A program made the translations under genes and the position numbers. Below the pieces are notes generated by a model. It did no database searches, was not told the origin of the DNA, and saw only the letters and a program-made list of their open reading frames with translations. From Asticcacaulis sp. MM231 (GTDB lineage Bacteria > Pseudomonadota > Alphaproteobacteria > Caulobacterales > Caulobacteraceae): a DNA stretch of 64,000 nucleotides. The stretch spans positions 358,501 to 422,500 of the forward strand of contig NZ_OZ075110.1 of NCBI RefSeq assembly GCF_964186625.1, read 5' to 3'. Below, in pieces: positions 1-8,555 of this stretch. Within the stretch, counting starts at the first letter, position 1. Each line of letters begins with the position of its first letter.

Positions 1-1459
1 GAACATCCGACTGCGTGGCATTGCCAAAAACAGCCGCCTTGCCCTGCGCGCGCAGTTCCTCGACGCGGTCGCGGTCTTCCTCCACCACAACATAGGCGAT
101 TCCTTGCGCATCGAGCGACTCGGCCAGCCATTTGCCGACACGGCCAAAGCCCACGACAATCACCTGGCCACTGAGATATTTATCGGCCGTGGTATCCGGC
201 AGGACCGCCAGCACGTCGTCGCTGCGTTCGTGAGCGCGCGCCAGCGAAGAATGTTTCAGCACCCAGGCACTGGCTGGTTCGATCGCCTTGAAGACGAAGG
301 GATTGAGGGCAATGGAAATCAGCGCCCCGGCCAGAAGCAGGTTCATGCCCTCCTGCGGCAGAACGCCCAGGCTGACGCCCAGTCCACCAAGGATGAAGGA
401 AAATTCGCCAATCTGCGCCAGACCGGCCGCTACGGTCAGGGCCGTGTTTAACGGATAGCGCAGGATGAGCGCCAAAACGGCCGCGGCAACGCCCTTGCCG
501 ACAATAATGATGGCAACGACAGCCAGAACCTCAAGCGGCTTTTCGACCAGCACCATGGGATTGAACAACATCCCCACCGAGACAAAAAACAGCACCGAGA
601 AGGCATCACGCAACGGCAGCGACTCCTCGGCTGCGCGATGGCTGAACTTCGATTCCCGCATCACCATGCCGGCGAAGAAGGCACCAAGCGCGAAAGACAC
701 GCTGAACAATTCAGACGCGCACCAGGCAATGGTGATCGCGGCGGCGATGACCGCCAAGGTGAAGAGTTCGCGTGTGCCGGTGCGCGCGACCTGCAGAAGA
801 ATCCATGGCAAAACGCGGCGCCCTACCAGCAGCATCAGGGCAATAAAAGCGCCGACGCTCAAAAGCGTTTTGCCGATTTCCACCCACAGATTGCCGGTGA
901 AAGCCTGGCCTGTCCCGCCGGTGGCCCCTAAAAGCTGCGCCAGAGGCGGCAGCAAGACCAGCACCAGAACCGTCACCAAATCTTCGACGACCAGCCAGCC
1001 AACGGCGATGCGGCCGTTTATGCTGTCGACGGCCTTGCGCGCTTCCAGGGCCTTTAGCAGCACAACCGTCGAGGCGCAGGACAGTGATACACCAAACACA
1101 AGCGCCGCGCCGAAACTCCAGCCCCACCCCCACATCGCCAGCGCCATGCCGAGCAGTGTCGCCAGTGACATCTGCACGATGGCGCCCGGCAGGGCGATAC
1201 GCTTCACCGACATCAAATCCGCCAGTGAGAAATGCAGGCCCACGCCGAACATCAGCAGCATGACGCCGATCTCGGACAATTGCGCAGCGATGTTGGTGTC
1301 GGCCACAAAACCGGGCGTGGCCGGGCCTATCAGTATACCCGCGAAGAGATAACCGATCAGCGCGGGTAGTTTGATTTTTTCGGCAAGAAAGCCAAACACA
1401 AGCGCCAGTCCAAAACCGGACGCCAGTGTCGTGATGAGAGATATATTATGATGTTCCAT
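1..1459 (-). CDS. ybaL: KefB/YbaL-type monovalent cation:proton antiporter, C-terminus beyond window
   Basis: Translating the minus strand from an ATG at 1459 gives about 486 residues that run off the window edge. The start is supported by an AAAGGCGG ribosome site just upstream. The protein opens MEHHNISLITTLASGFGLAL and continues through a dozen or so hydrophobic segments typical of the CPA2 Na+/H+ exchanger domain. Landmarks include LPALIGYLFAGILIGP near residue 30 and SCASTVVLLKALEARK near 125. After about residue 450 it enters a Rossmann TrkA-N nucleotide-binding domain (VIVVGFGRVGKWLAESL). This order, exchanger then TrkA-N, fits inner-membrane KefB/YbaL K+/H+ antiporters. The rest of the TrkA-N domain is outside the window. 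The family call is firm; the symbol ybaL rather than another CPA2 member is less certain. Confidence 0.85.
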   Translation of the reverse strand, partial: MEHHNISLITTLASGFGLALVFGFLAEKIKLPALIGYLFAGILIGPATPGFVADTNIAAQLSEIGVMLLMFGVGLHFSLADLMSVKRIALPGAIVQMSLATLLGMALAMWGWGWSFGAALVFGVSLSCASTVVLLKALEARKAVDSINGRIAVGWLVVEDLVTVLVLVLLPPLAQLLGATGGTGQAFTGNLWVEIGKTLLSVGAFIALMLLVGRRVLPWILLQVARTGTRELFTLAVIAAAITIAWCASELFSVSFALGAFFAGMVMRESKFSHRAAEESLPLRDAFSVLFFVSVGMLFNPMVLVEKPLEVLAVVAIIIVGKGVAAAVLALILRYPLNTALTVAAGLAQIGEFSFILGGLGVSLGVLPQEGMNLLLAGALISIALNPFVFKAIEPASAWVLKHSSLARAHERSDDVLAVLPDTTADKYLSGQVIVVGFGRVGKWLAESLDAQGIAYVVVEEDRDRVEELRAQGKAAVFGNATQSDV

Positions 1460-1652
1460 AAGCCGCCTTTAGAGTTTTTGACAGAAAAGGCCCGCAACAT
1501 TACGACTATACAAGGCGTATAAAGCGGATTGCCCCTATAGTTCGGGGCACAAGTCTTGATGTCAACCCAGGAACAGGCACTTTATAGTCACAGTTTCGTT
1601 GATCTGATGGATTTTGGCCTTGGTGCTGGCCACGGCGCGCGGTTTTCAGCAT

Positions 1653-1752
1653 AGAGCGTGTTCCGATCTGATTGGATCAGATCGGAACACGCTCTAATTT
1701 TTTGTTTTGACGCGCTTTTTCGAAAAGTGCGTCACACTTTTCGAAAAAGCGC
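1653..1752. repeat. Two adjacent perfect inverted repeats (REP-like element)
   Basis: The first hairpin has 20-bp perfect arms at 1653-1672 and 1676-1695 around a 3-nt loop. It is followed by a T-rich stretch. The second has 18-bp perfect arms at 1712-1729 and 1735-1752 around a 5-nt loop. The second ends one base before the stop codon of the next minus-strand gene, so it could act as that operon's terminator. A diverged relative lies at 32225-32268. I infer a dispersed intergenic repeat family of the host genome. Confidence 0.8.
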
Positions 1753-1753
1753 T

Positions 1754-4084
1754 CTAACGCGGCAACAGCCAGACCTGCGCCACCTGATGCCCGCGTCCGC
1801 TGCCCCCCAGACCGTCGGGCCGGGTCCATTCCAGGGTCAGCTCGCCATGACGTGTCAGGGCTTGCGGCACATCCAGTTCCACCGTCATCGGATTGGACGT
1901 GCGTTCACTGAAATCGCGCAGCACCACGCCATTGGCGGTAAGCCGGATCGGCAAGGCGTAGCCTTCGCCGGCATAGACGATTTTCAGACGATAGGCGGCC
2001 TTGGGATCGAGATGGTCATAGCGCAGGGTGATCGGCACTTCGTAAAGGGTTTCGGCATAGGTCACCCAGGCCATGCGCCAGCCGTCATCGGGCGTCATAT
2101 CGGCTATGCCGTCGATGGCGCTGTCATACATTTCCGGATCGCTGGCAAAGCCGGCCCCGCGCACCAGATGCGGTTCAAGGCCCGGATCGCCGAGATCATC
2201 GTAGAAACCACCCGGCGGCGGGGTGTCACCGTCTGCGAGGGCCTTGAGGCGGGCCGCCCTTTGCAAGGGATCTTTCAGCGCCTCGATCTCATCCATCTGC
2301 CGCGTCAGCCATACACGGTCATTCAGCGACATATCGATCCGGTCGAGATTGGCGCCGCGCTCGATCGCCGAGGCGCCATAAAGTTTGACGCTGAGTTGCA
2401 GGCCGATATGGCTGTAAAGCTTGCCCGCCAGCTCAAAAAGACGCGTCCGCAAAGCGCTCACATCGGCTGTATCGGCCGCCGCCAGCGCCAGACGTGCCGC
2501 GGGCATGTCGCCCGTTTTGAGGGCCGCATAGGCCTGAGTCTCTCGCATCCGCTCCGCGATGACGCGGCGGCGGACATAGGCGTCATAGGTGGCGCGATAC
2601 CAGGCCATTTCAAACCGCCAGTTGTCCTGATGGGATGGCGCCATGTGCTCGAAAAACGCCAGGGTCGGTTCGATACCGTCATTCCCGGCCACCGGTCCGT
2701 CCCAGTTGCGCTCCAGCGCCTTCAGCCCTTCGGCAAACCCCGGATCGCCAAGAAAATAGCGGCCATAATCGGCGAGGATAGTATCGCTGTCGGTGTTGGC
2801 ATTCCAACCCAGTTGTGACCACAGCATCTTGTTGACGTCATCGTTCACGCCTTCGGAGTAGGTGACGAAACCATCAATATCTCCGGCGAAATGGCGAAAA
2901 ATATGACTTTGGGCGCGCGGCTGCGGATTGATCGGTTCGCGGCCTTCGGTCAGGGCGAACGCCGGGTCCCACTGGGGCACCGGAAACTGCGCGTGCATCG
3001 TATGGGCGATGTCGGGGTAGAAGATAAGCTTGTAGCGCGAAGGAATGCGCGCCCGCTGCACCGGCAGAGGATCGCGCGATTGCGGCCCGAAAAAGACGCC
3101 GGTCAGCCAGTCCGGTTCCTTGGCCAAAAGCGCGTAAAACCGCTCATACTGCGCCTTGTCAAACCCTTGCGCTGACAGCCAGACCGTCGCTTTGGGATGA
3201 TAGCGGTGAAGAATAGCCACCTCGGCGGCCACAAGAGGAAACAGCACGTCCGGTTGCGTGTGACCGGGGTCACCGCCGGGAATATAAAGCGCATCCACCT
3301 TAGGCAGGCGCTTCACCAGCTCTTCAAAGCGCGCCAGTTCCGCCTCGCGCGTGGCAGGCTTCATGTAGTCGTCGCCCATCTGCGGATAGTAGAGATCAAA
3401 ATCGAGGCCGTATGTCTTCATAAGGCCCGACACACCGATCGCCATGTCCAGCGGCGCGGCGGTAAACAGCGGACTTGCCGCGGCATCGTCCGACACCGGC
3501 GCGATCCACTGGACGCCGTTGGCGCCGAAAACCGCCAGATCGCGCACCTGCTGCTCAAACATGGCAAGCGTAAAAGCGTCATAGCTGTTGTTCTTGAAGC
3601 GGTAGCCGATCTGATGCGCCCTGAAAGCCATCTGAGGGGCGGCATAGGTGTCCGGTGCCGCAGGGCCTTTGCGGAGCAGGTAACCAACGCCAAAAAGGAG
3701 GCCGCGATCGTCGTCACCAGCCACGATCAAACGGTCGCCGATGCGCATGATCGCGTAGGCTTCGGGCGTCGGCGGCGGCAGGGCCTTAAGCTTTTGCCGC
3801 CATGCAACGCGCATCGAGGGGGGAAGAAGACCCGCAACGTCACTGCGCCTTGCAATAATCAGCACGCTGGGACGCCCATTCGTCACGGGACCAGGCTGTT
3901 GCCTATCCTCGCGCAGCAGGTTGACCGCCGCCATAGCCTGCGGCGTGGCCCCTGGGGCAGTTATAATATGGCAACACTCAAGATCAGCCGCACGGAGGGG
4001 TGTGGCGACAAAGAAGACGCCAAGGATCAACATCAGGCAAGCGTACCGCGCAGACCGCCAAATAAGCTCTTTGGCTCTCCTCAA
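1754..4084 (-). CDS. Secreted GH20b/GH67-N-like domain protein, putative glycoside hydrolase
   Basis: About 775 residues with an exported N-terminus: a basic stretch (RRAKELIWRSAR), a hydrophobic core (LMLILGVFFVAT) and a likely cleavage after PLRA. The first domain (to roughly residue 160) has the pattern RLIVAGDDDRGLLFGVGYLL, like the non-catalytic alpha/beta domain preceding the barrel in GH20 and GH67 enzymes. A large central region rich in W, D and Y follows (VFGANGVQWIAPVSDD; DALYIPGGDPGHTQPD; VTYSEGVNDD), then a C-terminal beta-rich part. I cannot place it in a named GH family. The longest open frame starts at 4243 but overlaps the upstream Sel1 gene by about 150 bp without a good ribosome site. 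I prefer a TTG at 4084, which leaves a proper signal peptide; the start is uncertain. It is the last gene of the glycan operon. Confidence 0.6.
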   Translation of the reverse strand: MRRAKELIWRSARYACLMLILGVFFVATPLRAADLECCHIITAPGATPQAMAAVNLLREDRQQPGPVTNGRPSVLIIARRSDVAGLLPPSMRVAWRQKLKALPPPTPEAYAIMRIGDRLIVAGDDDRGLLFGVGYLLRKGPAAPDTYAAPQMAFRAHQIGYRFKNNSYDAFTLAMFEQQVRDLAVFGANGVQWIAPVSDDAAASPLFTAAPLDMAIGVSGLMKTYGLDFDLYYPQMGDDYMKPATREAELARFEELVKRLPKVDALYIPGGDPGHTQPDVLFPLVAAEVAILHRYHPKATVWLSAQGFDKAQYERFYALLAKEPDWLTGVFFGPQSRDPLPVQRARIPSRYKLIFYPDIAHTMHAQFPVPQWDPAFALTEGREPINPQPRAQSHIFRHFAGDIDGFVTYSEGVNDDVNKMLWSQLGWNANTDSDTILADYGRYFLGDPGFAEGLKALERNWDGPVAGNDGIEPTLAFFEHMAPSHQDNWRFEMAWYRATYDAYVRRRVIAERMRETQAYAALKTGDMPAARLALAAADTADVSALRTRLFELAGKLYSHIGLQLSVKLYGASAIERGANLDRIDMSLNDRVWLTRQMDEIEALKDPLQRAARLKALADGDTPPPGGFYDDLGDPGLEPHLVRGAGFASDPEMYDSAIDGIADMTPDDGWRMAWVTYAETLYEVPITLRYDHLDPKAAYRLKIVYAGEGYALPIRLTANGVVLRDFSERTSNPMTVELDVPQALTRHGELTLEWTRPDGLGGSGRGHQVAQVWLLPR

Positions 4085-4088
4085 GGCA

Positions 4089-5210
4089 TCAATCCGGGAA
4101 CACGATAGCGACACCGGCTTTGAAGCGCGACTGCGCCATGCGATTGCCGGCCACGTCATATTCAGGGGTGGAAATCCGGCCGTCCCATACGGCGTGCAGA
4201 ATCCGGTTGATGTTGCGGGCCGCGGGGAATTCACGCGTGGCAACGCACAGATCTACGTCACGTGACGTGCCAATATAGCATTCAAAATAGGCATAATAAT
4301 AAGGAAGGTTATTGCCCGGCGCGGGCATGCCACCCAAATTCGTCCGCAACAATGATGTTATTCGGCTGGACGTCAAGGTTTCGCTCTTGCGGTCCCGCCC
4401 ATAGGTGTGGACCAGGCTGACCTCGGATGTTTCGTTGGCCAGACAGACGAGCGGCGCCTCGGCACCCGGATGCGCCGCCATCCATGCCGCGGCATGCGTA
4501 TGGCCACGTTGCGCCGCCAAGCCATAAAGCCAGGCCGCCTCCACCGTATCCTTGACACCACCCTGCCCCTGTTCGACCATGGCCGCCAGATGATCCATGG
4601 CGTCGATCGATCCCAGGGCTGCGCCCTTGCGATACCAACTGCGCGCGGCGTCAAGATGCCCGCCGTCAAAGGCCAACTGTCCGATCGCGTCCGCGGCCTC
4701 ACCACTCCCATTCTCATACGCCTGCTGGTACAGAACTTCGGCGGATGTGATGTCCTTCGGGCCACTCAGGCCATGCTGATAATCATAGCCACCCCAGAAA
4801 AAGGTCACCGCGTCCTTGCTATCGATCCGGTTACAGAAGCCAGAGGCCTTGACCACATCCTTCGGCCGTCCTTCCCCAAGCAGATAGGCCAGACACATTT
4901 TTTTCACGGCGTCCGGATTGCCACGCGCGCCGGCCCGCTCGTACAGATCGAAAGCGCCGGCCAAGTCAGCGGTTTCTGCGTCGTCGCCCTGTTCCTTGAG
5001 CGTCGCCAGATAGACCATCGCTTCAGTATCACCCGACCCCACGCGCCGGGTCAAGGCTGCGTGCAAGGCCTCTGCACGCTCTTTGAAAGGCTTATCCTTT
5101 TTTACCGGCGGCGGCGTATCTGCTGCAAAACCGCTTGATCCCAGACAGCCGCCAAAGCACGCCACCAAAAACGCGACCCTGATCACGCGAACGCCAAATA
5201 TCTTGTTCAT
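4089..5210 (-). CDS. Exported Sel1-repeat (TPR-like) protein
   Basis: 373 residues with a hydrophobic, cysteine-containing N-terminal signal (MNKIFGVRVIRVAFLVACFG), so secreted or possibly lipid-anchored. From about residue 50 to 245 there are degenerate Sel1-like repeats, for example AFDLYERAGARGNPDAVKKM, AARSWYRKGAALGSIDAMDH and AAWLYGLAAQRGHTHAAAW. These form alpha-solenoids that usually mediate protein contacts. The last 110 residues are a separate domain whose end (AQSRFKAGVAIVFPD) faintly resembles TonB C-terminal domains; this is weak. The start has a strong GGGGGG site. It lies between the glycosylasparaginase and the GH20b/GH67-like gene, with short gaps, so is probably co-transcribed. 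Its role in the operon is unknown. Confidence 0.75.
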   Translation of the reverse strand: MNKIFGVRVIRVAFLVACFGGCLGSSGFAADTPPPVKKDKPFKERAEALHAALTRRVGSGDTEAMVYLATLKEQGDDAETADLAGAFDLYERAGARGNPDAVKKMCLAYLLGEGRPKDVVKASGFCNRIDSKDAVTFFWGGYDYQHGLSGPKDITSAEVLYQQAYENGSGEAADAIGQLAFDGGHLDAARSWYRKGAALGSIDAMDHLAAMVEQGQGGVKDTVEAAWLYGLAAQRGHTHAAAWMAAHPGAEAPLVCLANETSEVSLVHTYGRDRKSETLTSSRITSLLRTNLGGMPAPGNNLPYYYAYFECYIGTSRDVDLCVATREFPAARNINRILHAVWDGRISTPEYDVAGNRMAQSRFKAGVAIVFPD

Positions 5211-5228
5211 ATTCCCCCCTTGAGCCGC

Positions 5229-6242
5229 TTAGCCAAAAACGCTTTTCGCCGGCACCACCAGATCGGTTTTCGCGGCGTCGCATTGCGCGTAGACAAAACC
5301 CTTCTGAATCGCAAAGGCGCCAACATCACCCTTGGTGTTCAAGGCCAAAAAGCCGACCTGCAGGGTTTTTACCGCTTCAGGGCGACGCTTGACGATCCGC
5401 ATGACCGCCTCTTCACACGCCTGTTGCGGCGTGCGGCCCTGACGCATTAACTCGACGACGAGGAAGCTTCCGGCATTGCGGATGACCTCTTCGCCAACAC
5501 CGGTCGAGGTGGCAGCGCCAATCTCACCATCAACATAGAGGCCCGCGCCGATGATCGGGCTGTCGCCGACGCGGCCGCGCAGTTTCCACGCCATGCCGCT
5601 GGTGGTGCAAGCGCCCGACAGGCGGCCCTGCGCATCCAGCGCCAGAATGCCCAGCGTATCGTGGTTATGCACATCGCCCGGCACGACGCTGCCCGGGGCA
5701 TGGCCGTAGGTCGACATCTCGCTGTTGGCGACCGGCGCGTAACGGGCTTCTTTCAGCCAGTCCTTCCACGCCGCTTCGGAGTCCGGCGTCAGCAGCTCTT
5801 CCGGCTGGAAACCCTGTTCGACGGCGAATTGCAGGGCGCCCGCCCCGACCAGCAGGACGTGCGGTGTTTTTTCCATGACACGGCGCGCCACCGAAATCGG
5901 GTGGGCGATGTGCTCCAGCGCCGCCACCGCGCCGCAGCGCCAGCGCTCGTCCATAATGCTGGCATCGAGCGAGACATGGCCGTCACGATCCGGATAGCCG
6001 GCGCGACCGACGCTGTGGTTCTTCATATCGACTTCGGGAATGCGCGCGCCGGCCTCAACCGCATCGAGCGCATGACCGCCGCTTTTGATAACCTCCCACG
6101 CCGCCTGATTGGCCGCCACACCGAAGTCCCAGGTCGAGACGACGATGGGCTTTGACGATGACGCGGCTGACGCCGTACCGGCGATGCCGAGCAGGGACGA
6201 GACAGCCAGGGTGGTTTTGAAAAAATCGCGGCGATGGGTCAT
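5229..6242 (-). CDS. N4-(beta-N-acetylglucosaminyl)-L-asparaginase (glycosylasparaginase), Ntn hydrolase
   Basis: 337 residues, Tat-type signal (MTHRRDFFKTTLAVSSLLG). The enzyme is known to cleave the bond between Asn and the reducing-end GlcNAc of N-glycopeptides. It is made as a precursor that cuts itself before a threonine. The autoprocessing site is visible as HNHDTLGILALDAQGRL with T the new N-terminal nucleophile. It is followed by GRVGDSPIIGAGLYVDGEIG and the ATSTGVGEEVIRN motif of isoaspartyl peptidase/glycosylasparaginase family members. Length and motif order fit the glycosylasparaginase branch better than plant-type L-asparaginases. The gene sits 11 bp after GH92 in an operon otherwise made of glycan exo-hydrolases. 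That context favours action on N-glycan stubs, probably in the periplasm. Confidence 0.85.
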   Translation of the reverse strand: MTHRRDFFKTTLAVSSLLGIAGTASAASSSKPIVVSTWDFGVAANQAAWEVIKSGGHALDAVEAGARIPEVDMKNHSVGRAGYPDRDGHVSLDASIMDERWRCGAVAALEHIAHPISVARRVMEKTPHVLLVGAGALQFAVEQGFQPEELLTPDSEAAWKDWLKEARYAPVANSEMSTYGHAPGSVVPGDVHNHDTLGILALDAQGRLSGACTTSGMAWKLRGRVGDSPIIGAGLYVDGEIGAATSTGVGEEVIRNAGSFLVVELMRQGRTPQQACEEAVMRIVKRRPEAVKTLQVGFLALNTKGDVGAFAIQKGFVYAQCDAAKTDLVVPAKSVFG

Positions 6243-6253
6243 GACGGTGTCTC

Positions 6254-8545
6254 TCAGATAAAGGAAGGCGGACGATCGGTGATCTTGGCGCCAAAGGCCG
6301 GATTGGGCTGTGGCCCCATGTCGAAGGTGAGCCGGCCGCCGCGCATCAGATCAGCGTGGGCTATCCAGCTTTTTGTATAGGGTTTGCCGTTCCAGCGCAC
6401 CCCTTGCACATAGATATTGTCGGGGCTATTGACCGGCGCCTCAATGATCAGCTTACGGCCGCCACCTATGGCGATCTCTGCGTGTTTCACCAAAGGCGAG
6501 CCGAAAATATAGTTCGTGCTGACCGGATCGACGGCGTAGACGCCAAGCGCGCTCATCAGATACCAGGCGCTCATCTGGCCGCAGTCCTCATTGCCTTCCA
6601 TACCGTCGGGTGCAGCGCGGTACATGTCACGCATCAGTTCGCGGACGCGGCTTTGCGTCTTCCACGGTGCGCCGGTGTAGGCATAGAGATAGGCGACGTG
6701 GTGGCTCGGCTCGTTGCCGTGGGCATATTGCCCGACCAGGCCAGTGATATCGTCGAGGCTCTTCTCATTGGCGTCAGACTTTTCGCTGAACAGGGCGTCG
6801 ATCTTGGCCTCGTAGGCTTTCAGGCCGCCGAAGAGATTGGCATAGTTATAAATATCGTGCTGGTTCAGGAAGGTGGCCTGCCAGCCATTGGTCTCGGTAT
6901 AGTCGCGCCACTTCGTCTGGTCGTGCCCCAGCGAATGGGGGTTGTAGGGGGTGACCCACTGGCCGTCCATCTGCTTGCCGCGCACAAAGCCAGACGTGGT
7001 GTCAAAGACATTGCGGTAATTCTGCGAACGCACTTTCAGCGTTGTCGCCGCCTTGCCGTCGCCGACATAGGCCGCCAGTTTCGAGGTGCACCAGTCCGAA
7101 TAGGCGTATTCGAGTGTGCGCGACACCGCCTCATCGACCGTATCGGCCGGGATATAGCCCATACGGCGATAGAGCCCAAGGCCATGCACGTCATCGACAA
7201 AGGCGCGCTTGGCCAGCACGGCGTAACCGGCCTTGTAATCGACGCCCCTGACGCCCTTGGCCGCGGCCTCGGCCAGCACCGAGGCGCAGTGATAACCGAT
7301 CATGGTGTCGGTTTCGCGCCCCTGCAGGGGCCAGATCGGCACACCGTCCGGGCTTTGCTCACCCATGCGTACCAGCGCGCCGATCATGCCCGGCAAGCGC
7401 TCTTTTTGCGTGATCGTGAAGAAGGGGTGGACGGCGCGATAGGTATCCCACAGGCTGTAGGTCGAATAGCTGGCTTCGCCGGCTTTAAGCGTGTGGACCG
7501 CGTTATCCATACCGCGATAACGACCGTCGACATCCTGGAAGATCGAAGGCGCCAGAAGCGTATGATAGTGCGCGGTGTAGAAGATTTTTGTGTCGGTCTC
7601 GCTCGCCATGTCGACGCGCACCCTCGACAGTTCCTGCTCCCAGGCGGCGCGCGCCGAGGTGCGGACACGCTCGAAATCGAAGTCAGGCAATTCCGTATCG
7701 AGGTTCTTCAGCGCGCCGTCGATATCCACCGAGGAGATACCTACCTTGATGAGCAACGGCGCGCTTCCGGCATCTGGGAAATGCAGGGCAGCCTTAAGGT
7801 TTTTGCCCGTCAGCTCCTTGCCAGTGGCTGGCTGGTCATCGCTATAGAGGTCGGCGCGTGCAAACGGCCGCGACAGTTTGAGCGCGAAAAAGATCCAGCG
7901 CCCCTTGGCCCACTGGAACACCTGACGGCCGCCAACGATCGTGTCGTTACCGATGAGCTTCAGCGACAGATTGTCGAGAATGAGATCGCGTTCACCCCAC
8001 CACTTGATCGCACCGTGCGCCAGATCGAGCAGGACGTGCCCGCCCTCGCCTTGCGGAAACGTGTAGCGATGCAGGCCAACGCGCGTCGTGGCCGTCAGTT
8101 CGGCCTTCACGCGACTGTCGGTCAGTTCGACGCTGTAATAGCCAGGCGTCGCCGTTTCCGTCGTGCGGTCATAGCGCGAGCGGTAGCCGGCGTCGGGATC
8201 ACTGATCGGACCCGGCGTCAGTTTGACCTCGCCCGTGGCCGGCACCAGCAGAACATCGAGCATATCAGGACAGCCGGTGCCGCTTAAGTGGGTGTGCGAA
8301 AAGCCCATGATTGAGCCGTCGTTCTGGTGATAGCCAGAGCAGGAATCCCAGCCCTGATTGCTGGTATCGGGCGAAAGCTGCACCATGCCAAACGGCACGG
8401 TGGCGCCGGGATAGAGATGTCCGTGCCCGCCGGTGCCGATAAACGGATCGACATGGTCGCACAGGGAGCTTGAAGCCGCGAAACCGGTATGCGGCAGAAC
8501 GCTGATCGCAGCACTGCCGGCTAAGACCTGACGACGGGAGATCAT
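6254..8545 (-). CDS. GH92 family alpha-mannosidase
   Basis: About 763 residues. GH92 enzymes are calcium-dependent exo-alpha-mannosidases that remove 1,2-, 1,3- or other alpha-mannose from N-glycans. Diagnostic motifs are VDPFIGTGGHGHLYPGATVP at the start of the N-terminal beta-sandwich and GFSHTHLSGTGCPD. In the (alpha/alpha)6 catalytic domain GNEDCGQMSAWYLMSALGVY carries the conserved acidic residues. The N-terminus ISRRQVLAGSAAIS is a Tat signal. Two ATGs are 6 bp apart (8551 and 8545); AAGGA sits at proper distance only from the second, so I use 8545. The stop lies 11 bp before the glycosylasparaginase start. The linkage preferred cannot be read from the sequence. Confidence 0.93.
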   Translation of the reverse strand: MISRRQVLAGSAAISVLPHTGFAASSSLCDHVDPFIGTGGHGHLYPGATVPFGMVQLSPDTSNQGWDSCSGYHQNDGSIMGFSHTHLSGTGCPDMLDVLLVPATGEVKLTPGPISDPDAGYRSRYDRTTETATPGYYSVELTDSRVKAELTATTRVGLHRYTFPQGEGGHVLLDLAHGAIKWWGERDLILDNLSLKLIGNDTIVGGRQVFQWAKGRWIFFALKLSRPFARADLYSDDQPATGKELTGKNLKAALHFPDAGSAPLLIKVGISSVDIDGALKNLDTELPDFDFERVRTSARAAWEQELSRVRVDMASETDTKIFYTAHYHTLLAPSIFQDVDGRYRGMDNAVHTLKAGEASYSTYSLWDTYRAVHPFFTITQKERLPGMIGALVRMGEQSPDGVPIWPLQGRETDTMIGYHCASVLAEAAAKGVRGVDYKAGYAVLAKRAFVDDVHGLGLYRRMGYIPADTVDEAVSRTLEYAYSDWCTSKLAAYVGDGKAATTLKVRSQNYRNVFDTTSGFVRGKQMDGQWVTPYNPHSLGHDQTKWRDYTETNGWQATFLNQHDIYNYANLFGGLKAYEAKIDALFSEKSDANEKSLDDITGLVGQYAHGNEPSHHVAYLYAYTGAPWKTQSRVRELMRDMYRAAPDGMEGNEDCGQMSAWYLMSALGVYAVDPVSTNYIFGSPLVKHAEIAIGGGRKLIIEAPVNSPDNIYVQGVRWNGKPYTKSWIAHADLMRGGRLTFDMGPQPNPAFGAKITDRPPSFI

Positions 8546-8555
8546 GGCCATGTCC

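Noticed and set aside
711..1133. Minus-strand frame inside the antiporter
   Set aside because: It is out of frame with the YbaL-type protein, which reads through the whole region with transmembrane and TrkA-N motifs.
6356..8287. Long open frame on the plus strand opposite GH92
   Set aside because: It is the antisense shadow of a high-GC gene. The minus strand carries clear GH92 motifs and a signal peptide, and the plus-strand translation shows no family motif.
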